A stretch of DNA of 64,000 bases from ZC4RG30 sp963726085 (GTDB lineage: Bacteria > Pseudomonadota > Gammaproteobacteria > Steroidobacterales > Steroidobacteraceae). Below, one piece after another: positions 56,838 through 64,000 of the stretch. The translations under genes were made by a program, and so were the position numbers. Numbering within the stretch: the stretch's first letter is position 1; each line of letters begins with the position of its first letter. The stretch is from contig CAVSAR010000002.1 in assembly GCA_963726085.1 (NCBI GenBank), forward strand, positions 248,001 through 312,000. Reading direction: 5' to 3'. Below the pieces are notes generated by a model, which worked only from the letters and a program-made list of their open reading frames with translations, did no database searches and was not told the origin of the DNA.

Positions 56838-57572
56838 GTGCGTATAGCCTGTATGCGATACCCGCCGCTATTGGTGATCGGCACACTGGCAGGCCTGACA
56901 TCAGGATCTGGCATTCACTCCGGTGAGCTACAACCGGCGCTTGTCGCACCCGTGGTGGCGGAATTGTTCACTTCGCAGGGCTGCAACAGTTGTCCGCCTG
57001 CCGAGGCGCTGCTCGGGGAGCTGGCCAGAAGGAACGACGTGCTGCCATTGGCATATCACGTCACGTACTGGGACGACCTGGGATGGCATGACCGGTTCAG
57101 CTCCGATGCAGCCGATGCACGGCAGTATGCGTATGCCAGCATAGCGGGCCAGCGCGGCGTCTACACTCCGCAAATGATCGTAAATGGCAGTCGCGAGGTG
57201 CTGGGCAGCAGTCGCGACGCCGTGCTCAAGGTCATCGGCGCCGCGCGGCCGCCAGCTGTGATTCGGCTGGCCATCGCCGATAACGCGTTGCGCGCCGAAC
57301 TGCCAGAAATCGCGGGCGGCTGCGATTGCGCACTGCTGCTGCTGGCCGTTCTCCCGTCAGCACAGACAGCCATCGGGCGCGGCGAAAATGCCGGTCGCCT
57401 GTTGCACGAGTCCAACGTGGTGCGCCAGATGTATCGGCTGGAAGCCTGGAACGGGAAGGCGGCAAAGCGTGCCCGGCCGCTGCCGCCGTATCCCGCGGAC
57501 GCTTCGCTGTTTGTCCTGCTGGCCCAGCGCCATGGTGATGCACAGATCATGGCGGTGGGCATCGCGCCCTGA
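56838..57572 (+). CDS. DUF1223 thioredoxin-like periplasmic protein
   Basis: 244 residues (from GTG 56838) or 239 from the ATG 56853. Signal-like hydrophobic N-terminus, then VVAELFTSQGCNSCPPAEAL with the CNSC redox motif (C49, C52) typical of DUF1223, and HVTYWDDLGWHDRFSS. Redox role likely but undefined. It follows the FMO gene by 28 bases and may or may not belong to its operon. Confidence 0.88.
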   Translation: MRIACMRYPPLLVIGTLAGLTSGSGIHSGELQPALVAPVVAELFTSQGCNSCPPAEALLGELARRNDVLPLAYHVTYWDDLGWHDRFSSDAADARQYAYASIAGQRGVYTPQMIVNGSREVLGSSRDAVLKVIGAARPPAVIRLAIADNALRAELPEIAGGCDCALLLLAVLPSAQTAIGRGENAGRLLHESNVVRQMYRLEAWNGKAAKRARPLPPYPADASLFVLLAQRHGDAQIMAVGIAP

Positions 57573-57592
57573 TTGATGCAGGCCACAGGCCC

Positions 57593-58453
57593 TTGACCAC
57601 TACAAGCTCCAAGCACGCGTTCGTCCTCGCCGGCGGCGGCAGCCTCGGGGCGGTCCAGGCGGGTATGCTGGCCGAACTCATTGGCTCCGGGGTGCGTCCC
57701 GATTTGATCGTTGGCGTGTCCGCGGGCGCGCTCAATGGCGCGTTCCTGGCCTACGAGCCAACCGCGGCAATGCTGGCTCGCGTGACCGATCTGTGGTGCA
57801 AGGTGCGAACGCGCGACATCCTGCCTGTTTCCATGGCATCCCTGTTGGGGCTCATTGGATGGCGGGGACACATCGCCAATTCGCGGGGAATTCGCCAGCT
57901 GCTCGAACGGGAACTGCCGTTTCGCCAGTTCAGCGCTACCCAGGTGCCGCTGCACATCGTTGCCGCTGAACAGGCAACCGGAATTGAAGTGCTGCTGTCG
58001 GAAGGGGAGGTCATCGAGGCCGTCCTCGCAAGCACGGCAATCCCTGGGGTATTCCCCGCCGTGATGTTGGGTGGTCGCTCACTCGTGGACGGCGCCGTAG
58101 CAACTGGTACACCCATATCCACGGCCATCAGGCTCGGCTGTACGCGGCTGACCATAGTTCCGTGTGGATTCACCTGTGTCGAAGCCGCCATACCCAAACA
58201 CGCCATCGGCAGGGCCATGCACGCGATCACCCTGCTGGGCGCACGCCAACTGCGGGTGGATTTCGCGCAATACTCGCAGCGCGCGCACTTGTGCCTGGTG
58301 CCGCCACTTTGTCCGCTGCGGTGTTCTTCCTATGACTATTCGCACGGCGCCACCCTGATCGCGGCGGCCCGCGAGTCCACGCGACAATGGATCCAGGCCG
58401 GTGGACTGGAGAATCGGGACTTCCCCGCCGCGCTTATCCCGCATCTGCACTAG
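57593..58453 (+). CDS. Patatin-like phospholipase
   Basis: 286 residues. Oxyanion loop LAGGGSLGAVQAG, nucleophile in GVSAGA (Ser43) and aspartate in LVDGAVATG (Asp166) form the patatin dyad. No signal peptide, so probably cytoplasmic or membrane-associated. Start TTG 57593; 20 bases after the DUF1223 gene. Confidence 0.88.
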   Translation: MTTTSSKHAFVLAGGGSLGAVQAGMLAELIGSGVRPDLIVGVSAGALNGAFLAYEPTAAMLARVTDLWCKVRTRDILPVSMASLLGLIGWRGHIANSRGIRQLLERELPFRQFSATQVPLHIVAAEQATGIEVLLSEGEVIEAVLASTAIPGVFPAVMLGGRSLVDGAVATGTPISTAIRLGCTRLTIVPCGFTCVEAAIPKHAIGRAMHAITLLGARQLRVDFAQYSQRAHLCLVPPLCPLRCSSYDYSHGATLIAAARESTRQWIQAGGLENRDFPAALIPHLH

Positions 58454-58938
58454 CCCGGGCCTTGCTCGGCGATGGCCAGACACCGGCAAGCACAGGTAGG
58501 CCGTCAGGCACGGTATTGATGGGCGAAACCGTGCCTTGAGAGTGGGGCCGCGGGTCGCCCCGACAGTGCGCCGACGGCACCGGTGCAGGGCTTGCCCACC
58601 AGGACTAGCCGGTGCGTGGTCCTGGCGGTCGGGGCGTACTTGCCGCCGGGCATCGGGTGAAGGACGGTGACAGGTGGCAGGTACTGAAGACCGGCCGGAA
58701 CCACGCATGCTGCGCCCAGATTCGCGTCAAACCTTGGCCACGTTGCTGCAGCGGCCTGACCGCGCAGGGGCCGCTCGGCGGCTACCTGACTTTGGCCCAG
58801 GAGGGCGTAAAACGCGGGTTAAGGACCCCGGATAGCGCCCGGCGGTGGCAGGGTTTACCCGTCGGTGCTATAAATTCCACAGGGACGCGGGGGCACCCGT
58901 ACCCGCAGGGATCGAATTTCAATCAAGGACATCAAATC
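58454..58938. other. Stretch without a supported gene
   Basis: About 485 bases. I see no coding frame with a recognisable family and no RNA gene. AATCAAGGACATCAA just before 58939 holds the ribosome-binding site of the next gene, whose promoter must also be here. Codon use and base content match the neighbours, so it could be a degraded gene. Confidence 0.4.
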
Positions 58939-59391
58939 ATGACAAGAACGAAATTTCTCACGTTGGCCACTTTGGCTACGGGTCTGGGACTCGCCAGCAT
59001 GGTAGGCAACGCCGCGGACATGAACAACAAATGCTCGGACATGACCTACAAGAAGGAATTCCTCGACAAGTACCCCAAGGCCCCCGCGGTCTGCAGGACC
59101 GTCAGCGTCAAGAACGGCGTTCACTCGGCCATGTTCTCGGGCAAGGTCGTGGGCATGGACAAGGGCAGCGTCACAGTGCAGTTCACCAACGTGGTGGGTG
59201 ATCCCGTCGCGGGCATGGACCCACTGACGTTCACCCCCACCTCGGGCGCCAAGCTGCATGTCAACGGCAAGGTCGAGAGCTACAAGGACCTGAAGAAAGG
59301 CGACAAGCTGGACTTCTGGGTGTCTGAGAACCGCGTTGGCGTTGTGACCGATCCGGAAGAAGTCACGACCGTGACGCCGGGCAAGCCGTAA
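58939..59391 (+). CDS. Small secreted protein of unknown function
   Basis: 150 residues with a clear signal peptide (FLTLATLATGLGLASMVGNA). The mature part has paired cysteines (NKCSDMTY and APAVCRTV) and a small beta domain (HSAMFSGKVVGMDKGSVTVQ; KLHVNGKVESYKDLKKGDKL) that looks like a short OB-like or binding fold. No function recognised. Free-standing, with its own ribosome-binding site. Confidence 0.8.
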   Translation: MTRTKFLTLATLATGLGLASMVGNAADMNNKCSDMTYKKEFLDKYPKAPAVCRTVSVKNGVHSAMFSGKVVGMDKGSVTVQFTNVVGDPVAGMDPLTFTPTSGAKLHVNGKVESYKDLKKGDKLDFWVSENRVGVVTDPEEVTTVTPGKP

Positions 59392-59433
59392 CCCCAACTA
59401 GCTGGCCTGATCGCAAGATCCGGATTTTCAGTG

Positions 59434-59466
59434 CCCGGAGCGGCGCGCCTGGCGCGCCCCTCCGGG
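59434..59466. terminator. Strong GC hairpin between the small secreted protein and the PQQ dehydrogenase
   Basis: CCCGGAG pairs with CTCCGGG, and inside it GGCGCG pairs with CGCGCC, giving a stem of about 13 pairs with a short loop. No thymine run follows, so it is not a classical terminator; it may be an mRNA-stability or attenuation element. Confidence 0.45.
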
Positions 59467-59479
59467 TCGGGGTAACTCA

Positions 59480-60703
59480 ATGAAGTTTGTACGTTTCACT
59501 TTGCTGGGCGCAGCACTGCTGGGCAGCTGCGGTCTGGCCCTGGCACAACAGACAGTCCCGTTCGCCTTTGGCGTGCCTGTGGCACCCACGGGGCTCGCAA
59601 ACCAGCCCCTGGGGGCAGGGCCGTTCCTGTACCACACGGCAGAACAACAGGACGTGCGCGTCACGGTGGTCACGCGCGGCCTGGAATATCCCTACAGCAT
59701 GGCATTCCTGCCCACCGGGGAACTGCTGGTAACGGAGCGCGCGGGCCGGCTGCGCATCATCCGCAACGGGGTGCTTGACCCCAAGCCCATCGCCGGTGCG
59801 CCGGCGTCCCGGTTCAAGGGCAAGTCCGGTGCGCTGGATGCAGTGCACGGTTACATGAGTCTGGTGGTGCACCCGCATTTTGCGCAGAACCACTGGATCT
59901 ATTTCGTCTACAACAAGCCCTCCGATGAGAAGAACGCTGCGCTAGTGGTGGCGCGTGCGCGCCTGGAGGGCGGGGCCCTGACCGACGTGCGCGACATCCT
60001 GGCCAGCCCGGAGCTGCATGGCACGGCCAGCCTCGCGATCACCCCCGATGGCATGCTGTGGGTGGCAACTGGCGGCAATGACGCACAGGATCCGAAGTCC
60101 CTGATCGGCAAGGTGCTGCGGCTCAAGGACGATGGCAGCGTGCCGCAGGACAACCCCTTCGTCGGCAAACCCGATTACCGGCCGGAGATCTACACACTGG
60201 GCCATCGCTCGTCGATGGGACTGACCGTGCGGCCAGGAACCAGCGAGGTGTGGCTCAGCGAGATGGGACCCAATGGCGGCGATGAGATCAACCTGATCAA
60301 GCCCGGCCGCAACTATGGCTGGCCGCAGGTCAGCCTGGGCCGCACCTACCCGGGCCCGTGGCAGGCCGACAGCAACCAGCCCACGCATGCGGGGTTCGAA
60401 CCGCCCGTCATTTACTGGATGCCTTCGATCTCGGTGTCCGGCCTCACGTTCTACACCGGCGACAGATTGCCGCGCTGGAAGGGCGACCTGTTTGTTGGCG
60501 GTTTGCGCTATGGCGAAGTCCCGGGCACCGGGCGCCTGGATCGCGTGCTGCTCAACGACAAGCTGGAGGAGTTGCGACGCGAATCATTGCTGGTGGACCT
60601 GCACCAGCGCATCCGTGACGTGAAGCAGGGCCCGGACGGCCTGCTGTACATCGCAACCGACGAGCCGAATGGGGCGATTCTCAGGATCGAACCGGCGCAA
60701 TGA
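59480..60703 (+). CDS. Soluble PQQ-dependent sugar dehydrogenase
   Basis: Periplasmic six-bladed propeller quinoprotein of 407 residues that oxidises aldoses to lactones. Signal peptide to about residue 22, then EYPYSMAFLPTGELLVTERA, WVATGGNDAQDP, the GHRSSMG segment (R/H in the PQQ site), WLSEMGPNGGDEINLIKPG and ISVSGLTFYTGDRLPRWKGD. Start ATG 59480. Its TGA overlaps the next ATG. Could supply lactones for SMP-30-type lactonases in the same window (inference). Confidence 0.9.
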   Translation: MKFVRFTLLGAALLGSCGLALAQQTVPFAFGVPVAPTGLANQPLGAGPFLYHTAEQQDVRVTVVTRGLEYPYSMAFLPTGELLVTERAGRLRIIRNGVLDPKPIAGAPASRFKGKSGALDAVHGYMSLVVHPHFAQNHWIYFVYNKPSDEKNAALVVARARLEGGALTDVRDILASPELHGTASLAITPDGMLWVATGGNDAQDPKSLIGKVLRLKDDGSVPQDNPFVGKPDYRPEIYTLGHRSSMGLTVRPGTSEVWLSEMGPNGGDEINLIKPGRNYGWPQVSLGRTYPGPWQADSNQPTHAGFEPPVIYWMPSISVSGLTFYTGDRLPRWKGDLFVGGLRYGEVPGTGRLDRVLLNDKLEELRRESLLVDLHQRIRDVKQGPDGLLYIATDEPNGAILRIEPAQ

Positions 60704-62958
60704 CCCGCGGATACAGGAACGTATCCAATACGCTCCTGTCGCTCTTTTTTCTCACGCTGACTTTGGCGGCCCACGCTGCGGTACCCGCGGCTGATCCGCA
60801 GACTGGACCTGCGGCGGGCCAACGCATCGGCCTGGTGCTGGGCGGGGGCGGGGCCCGCGGCGCGGCACACATCGGCATTCTCAAGGTGCTCGAGCGCGAG
60901 CACATTCCCATCCACGCCATCGCCGGCACCAGCGTGGGCGCGATTATCGGCGGGCTCTACGCCTCCGGAAAGTCACCCGAGGAAATAGAGAAAATCGTCA
61001 GTTCCATCGACTGGGTCAGCCTATTTCGCGACCCAACAGACCGCGAAGAAACGCCCATGCGCCAGAAGGAGACCGACCTGGGCAATCTGGCCAACATTGA
61101 AATTGGCATCAACGAAGGCAAGGTCCGCTATCCCTCCGCCCTGGTGCGCGGCCAGAAGGTGGACCTGCTGATGCGTGACTGGTTCCTCGGTCGCGGGGCC
61201 ATGGCCAGTTTCGACCAACTGCCCATTCCGTTTCGGTGCGTGGCCACGGACATCGGGCTGGTCAAGCCGGTGGTGTTCTCCTCCGGGGACCTGGCCCTGG
61301 CAGTGCGCGCCAGCATGGCGGTACCCGGCGCATTCGCACCAGTGCACCACGAGGGCAAGGTACTGGTGGATGGCGGCATCGTCGACAACGTACCCATCGA
61401 CGTCATGCGCACCATGGGCGTCGACCGGCTGATCATCGTGGATGTCGGGGCGCCCCTGCTGCCGGCGGAATCGGTCAAAAGCGGTCCGGAGATCCTGCTG
61501 CAGATGGTCAACGGCCTGATGCAGGCGCGCACGCAGGAGCAGTTGCAGGGGGTCACGGCGCGCGACCTGCTCATACGGCCGGATCTGGGCGAGATCGGCG
61601 GGGCCGATTTCAACGACGCCAGCAAGGCCATCGCGCTGGGAGAGAAGGCCGGCGAGGCCGTGGTGCAACAGCTGCGTTCCTTCGCGGTGCCGCAGGCGCA
61701 GTACCTGGCATGGCGCGAAACGCAGCGATACAAGGTGCCCAAGGAGCCCCCGGTGCAGTTCGTGCACGTGATATCCGGTTCAAGCCGCACCGCCAAGTAC
61801 GTACGAGATCGTCTCAGCCAGAAGGTGGGCCAGCCGCTGGACCGCGCCAAACTGGACGAGGAAATCCGAGGCATCTACGGACGCGGGACGTACGAATCGA
61901 TCAACTACCGGATGGTGACCGACGAGCAGGGCCGCACGGGCGTCGAGATCACGCCGGTGGATTCGGCGCTGGGACGGCTGGTGTTTCGTGGCGGCCTGCA
62001 GATCAGCGACGACTTCGCCGGGCGCAGCGATTACCAGCTCAACCTGGAGGCGCGCGTGACCAACCTGACCGACAAGGGCGGCGAGTGGCGCACGCTGGGC
62101 GGACTGGGGCGCCTGACCAAGATCGAGACCGACCTGTATCTGCCCTTTGGCGGGCGCGGCGCCTGGTACGTGGCCCCGTCGGTGGGTTACTCGGTCATCG
62201 ATCAACCGCTGCTGCAGGGCAATGACACGGTTGCCGAGTACCGGGTCGGCAGCTGGCTGGGCACCTTGCAGCTGGGACGGGATTTCGGCGACAAACTGCG
62301 CCTGTCCTTCGGCCTGCTGCGGGGCCAGGACCACGCCGTGCGGCTGGTGGCCGATCCCAGCCTGCCGGCCGCGCAGCTGGCGGACCTGGGGGGCCTGAAC
62401 ACGACCTTGCTGTGGGACACGCTGGATAACGTGCGCTTTCCGCGACACGGCATGCGTGCCGAGGTGGAATTTGCCAACTACCAGACCGGCCTGGGCTCGG
62501 ATTTCAACGGCAGCCAGCTGCGCGTTTCCATCGACAAGGCTTTTGAGTTCGAGACCAATACGCTGTTGCTGGGCGGTCGCGCCTCGATCACCGGCGATGA
62601 CGTGAATTCATTCCAGACCCAATCCTTCCTCGGTGGACTGACGTTCCTTTCCGGCGTGGGTGAATTCGCGCTGATCGGCAACCAGATGCTGTTGCTGCGG
62701 TCGATCATGTATCACCGCCTGACCAAGCCCGGATTGCTGTTCGACGTGCCCGTGTACATCGCCGGCAGCCTGGAAGGGGGCAATGTCTGGCAGGACCGCC
62801 GCGATGTCGCACTCAACGACCTGATCGGGGCGGCCAGCGTCTTCCTGGGCGTGGACCTGCCATTTGGTCCGCTGCAGCTGGGCTATGGCAGGACCTTCGA
62901 CGGCCGCAGTTCGCTGTATCTCACCTTCGGGTCGCTGGTGCTGCCGCGGTACCGCTGA
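60700..62958 (+). CDS. Patatin-like phospholipase with outer-membrane barrel (PlpD/type Vd-like)
   Basis: 752 residues, intact. Signal peptide to about 27, patatin domain with oxyanion loop GGGGARGAAHIG, nucleophile in GTSVGA (Ser78) and LVDGGIVDN (Asp224), then a POTRA-like segment (SSRTAKYVRDRLSQKVGQ) and a C-terminal beta-barrel of about 350 residues ending in the typical LYLTFGSLVLPRYR. Architecture equals type Vd autotransporters such as PlpD of Pseudomonas. ATG overlaps the PQQ dehydrogenase stop. Confidence 0.92.
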   Translation: MTRGYRNVSNTLLSLFFLTLTLAAHAAVPAADPQTGPAAGQRIGLVLGGGGARGAAHIGILKVLEREHIPIHAIAGTSVGAIIGGLYASGKSPEEIEKIVSSIDWVSLFRDPTDREETPMRQKETDLGNLANIEIGINEGKVRYPSALVRGQKVDLLMRDWFLGRGAMASFDQLPIPFRCVATDIGLVKPVVFSSGDLALAVRASMAVPGAFAPVHHEGKVLVDGGIVDNVPIDVMRTMGVDRLIIVDVGAPLLPAESVKSGPEILLQMVNGLMQARTQEQLQGVTARDLLIRPDLGEIGGADFNDASKAIALGEKAGEAVVQQLRSFAVPQAQYLAWRETQRYKVPKEPPVQFVHVISGSSRTAKYVRDRLSQKVGQPLDRAKLDEEIRGIYGRGTYESINYRMVTDEQGRTGVEITPVDSALGRLVFRGGLQISDDFAGRSDYQLNLEARVTNLTDKGGEWRTLGGLGRLTKIETDLYLPFGGRGAWYVAPSVGYSVIDQPLLQGNDTVAEYRVGSWLGTLQLGRDFGDKLRLSFGLLRGQDHAVRLVADPSLPAAQLADLGGLNTTLLWDTLDNVRFPRHGMRAEVEFANYQTGLGSDFNGSQLRVSIDKAFEFETNTLLLGGRASITGDDVNSFQTQSFLGGLTFLSGVGEFALIGNQMLLLRSIMYHRLTKPGLLFDVPVYIAGSLEGGNVWQDRRDVALNDLIGAASVFLGVDLPFGPLQLGYGRTFDGRSSLYLTFGSLVLPRYR

Positions 62959-64000
62959 CCGGCTCCTCCAGCCGCAGCGCCAGGAATTGTCCTGCCTCCC
63001 CCGGTGCGCCCGCGGGCACCACGATGTATTGCCGCCCGTCGACCACGTAGGTCATCGGCAGTCCGCTCTGGCGCAGGCCCAGGTCGGTCTCCCAGACGAT
63101 GGCGCCCGTGCGCTTGTCGTGCGCGCGGAATTTGGTGCCGCCCTCGGAAGCGACAAACATGCCGGCACCTTCCCCTGCGAACAGCAGCGTCTTGGTGACC
63201 AGCAAGCCGGCACGATCGTCGTGACCGGTGCGCGGCACCGCTACGCCGCGCAGCTTCTCGTGGTTGCGGACGTAGTCGGGCGTGTCGCCGTTTGGAACGG
63301 ACCACAGGCGCTTGCCCGTGCTCAGGTCCAGCGCGGTGATCGTGCCCCAGGGTGGCTTGCCCAGCGGCAGGCCAAAGGGCCCGGTCACGCGGCTGCCGGC
63401 CAGGATGTAGCGCAGGTTCGAGCGCTCTGGCTCGTTGACCAGGCCCATGTAGGTCAGCGTGGAGGTCGAGGACACGTACAGCACGCCATGCACCGGGTCG
63501 GCGACCGCGCCCTGCCAGTTGGAGCCCCCCTGCGAGCCTGGCATCTGCAAGGTGCCCAGGTTGGTGGGGGTGACCACGGACGGCGGTGAGAACACGGGCC
63601 CATAGCGATAACGCGAGGCGATGCGCAGCGCCTCGGCATGAATTTCCGGCGTGAGGTCATTGAAGATGTCCGGCGTCACGCCCTGGCGCTCAAACGGCTC
63701 GGGCAGGGTGGGAATCGGCTGCGTGCGCGACGTGACTTCACCGGGCACATCGCTTTGCGGAACCGCGCGCTCGACAATGGGCCACACCGGCTTGCCGGTG
63801 ACGCGGTCGAACACGTAGGTCAGTCCCTGCTTGGTGACCTGTGCAACCGCAGGGATGCGCTTGCCCTTGACGGTGATGTCGAGCAATACCGGCGCGGTGG
63901 GCGTGTCGTAGTCCCAGATATCGTGATGCACCAGCTGGAAATGCCAGCGGCGCACGCCGGTGCGTGCGTCGATGCACACCAGGCTGTCGCCATAGAGATT
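62921..64000 (-). CDS. PQQ-dependent dehydrogenase, glucose/alcohol type (partial, 5' end outside window)
   Basis: C-terminal 359 residues of a membrane or periplasmic quinoprotein dehydrogenase with eight-bladed propeller repeats. Visible: W-motif-like blades ACIDARTGVRRWHFQLVHHD and HDIWDYDTPTAPVLLDIT, VFSPPSVVTPTNLGTLQMPG, WGTITALDLSTGKRLWSVPN, and TYVVDGRQYIVVPAGAP. The 5' part lies beyond the right edge. Its stop (62921) overlaps the patatin gene by 38 bases in convergent orientation. Confidence 0.9.
   Translation of the reverse strand, partial: NLYGDSLVCIDARTGVRRWHFQLVHHDIWDYDTPTAPVLLDITVKGKRIPAVAQVTKQGLTYVFDRVTGKPVWPIVERAVPQSDVPGEVTSRTQPIPTLPEPFERQGVTPDIFNDLTPEIHAEALRIASRYRYGPVFSPPSVVTPTNLGTLQMPGSQGGSNWQGAVADPVHGVLYVSSTSTLTYMGLVNEPERSNLRYILAGSRVTGPFGLPLGKPPWGTITALDLSTGKRLWSVPNGDTPDYVRNHEKLRGVAVPRTGHDDRAGLLVTKTLLFAGEGAGMFVASEGGTKFRAHDKRTGAIVWETDLGLRQSGLPMTYVVDGRQYIVVPAGAPGEAGQFLALRLEEPVSGTAAAPATRR

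Noticed and set aside
58079..58708. Minus-strand frame over the patatin end and gap
   Set aside because: Arg/Pro-rich composition without motifs and antisense to a clear patatin gene.
1..64000. CRISPR array, rRNA, insertion sequence or replication origin
   Set aside because: No regularly spaced repeats, 16S/23S signatures, transposase motifs or DnaA-box clusters were seen on either strand by reading.

Overview
The window is GC-rich, densely coded DNA from a gammaproteobacterium. The block lolB-ispE-tRNA-Gln-prs-rplY-pth-ychF, the mreBCD-mrdA rod operon and gatCAB are laid out as in Gammaproteobacteria. Two TonB-dependent receptors, two SMP-30-like lactonases, a carboxypeptidase-regulatory/propeller protein and two PQQ dehydrogenases fit the Steroidobacterales/Nevskiales neighbourhood, but that placement is inference. 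About two dozen genes, several of them essential, are split by one-base indels (mostly +1). I therefore read the contig as an uncorrected or metagenomic assembly and annotate those genes across the breaks.

Layout. 1-3841 (minus): mreB, mreC, mreD, mrdA (cell elongation). 3968-8882 (plus): gatC, gatA, gatB, hslO and a secreted TPR-like protein. 8950-13457: mtgA, a cyclophilin, prmC, a membrane protein, a LysE exporter and prfA. 13482-24175 (plus): TPR protein, lolB, ispE, tRNA-Gln, a 1217-residue TonB-dependent receptor inserted into the old block, then prs, rplY, pth, ychF. 24389-26595: a tight operon of a bile-acid-transporter-like protein, a formylglycine-generating enzyme with its catalytic cysteine pair, and a DUF1622 membrane protein. 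26682: tRNA-Met(CAT), followed by an AbiEii/AbiEi toxin-antitoxin pair in reversed gene order below a 48-base palindrome.

28477-40459 mixes a Rieske-FAD oxidoreductase, an ArsR-SRPBCC pair with a promoter-embedded operator, a secreted heme-motif propeller protein, a second TonB receptor, an rRNA methyltransferase, a PbpG-like endopeptidase, an FAD dehydrogenase and rlmE.

40449-56809 is the most unusual part. Its genes look catabolic: two divergent SMP-30 lactonases, a protein with three SnoaL-like domains, an HpcH/HpaI aldolase, a carboxymuconolactone-decarboxylase-like protein, two amidohydrolases, an HSL-type esterase, small accessory enzymes, and then a four-gene operon of an AAHS-like MFS transporter, a SnoaL protein, a bicupin and an NTF2-flavin monooxygenase fusion. 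I read it as an undescribed degradation pathway for an aromatic or lactone-type compound. The upper-pathway enzyme and the substrate cannot be told from the sequence.

56838-64000 encodes envelope and periplasmic functions: DUF1223 protein, two patatin-like lipases (one with a predicted outer-membrane barrel), a small secreted protein, a soluble PQQ sugar dehydrogenase and, cut by the right edge, a membrane-type PQQ dehydrogenase. I saw no rRNA, CRISPR array, insertion sequence or replication origin.
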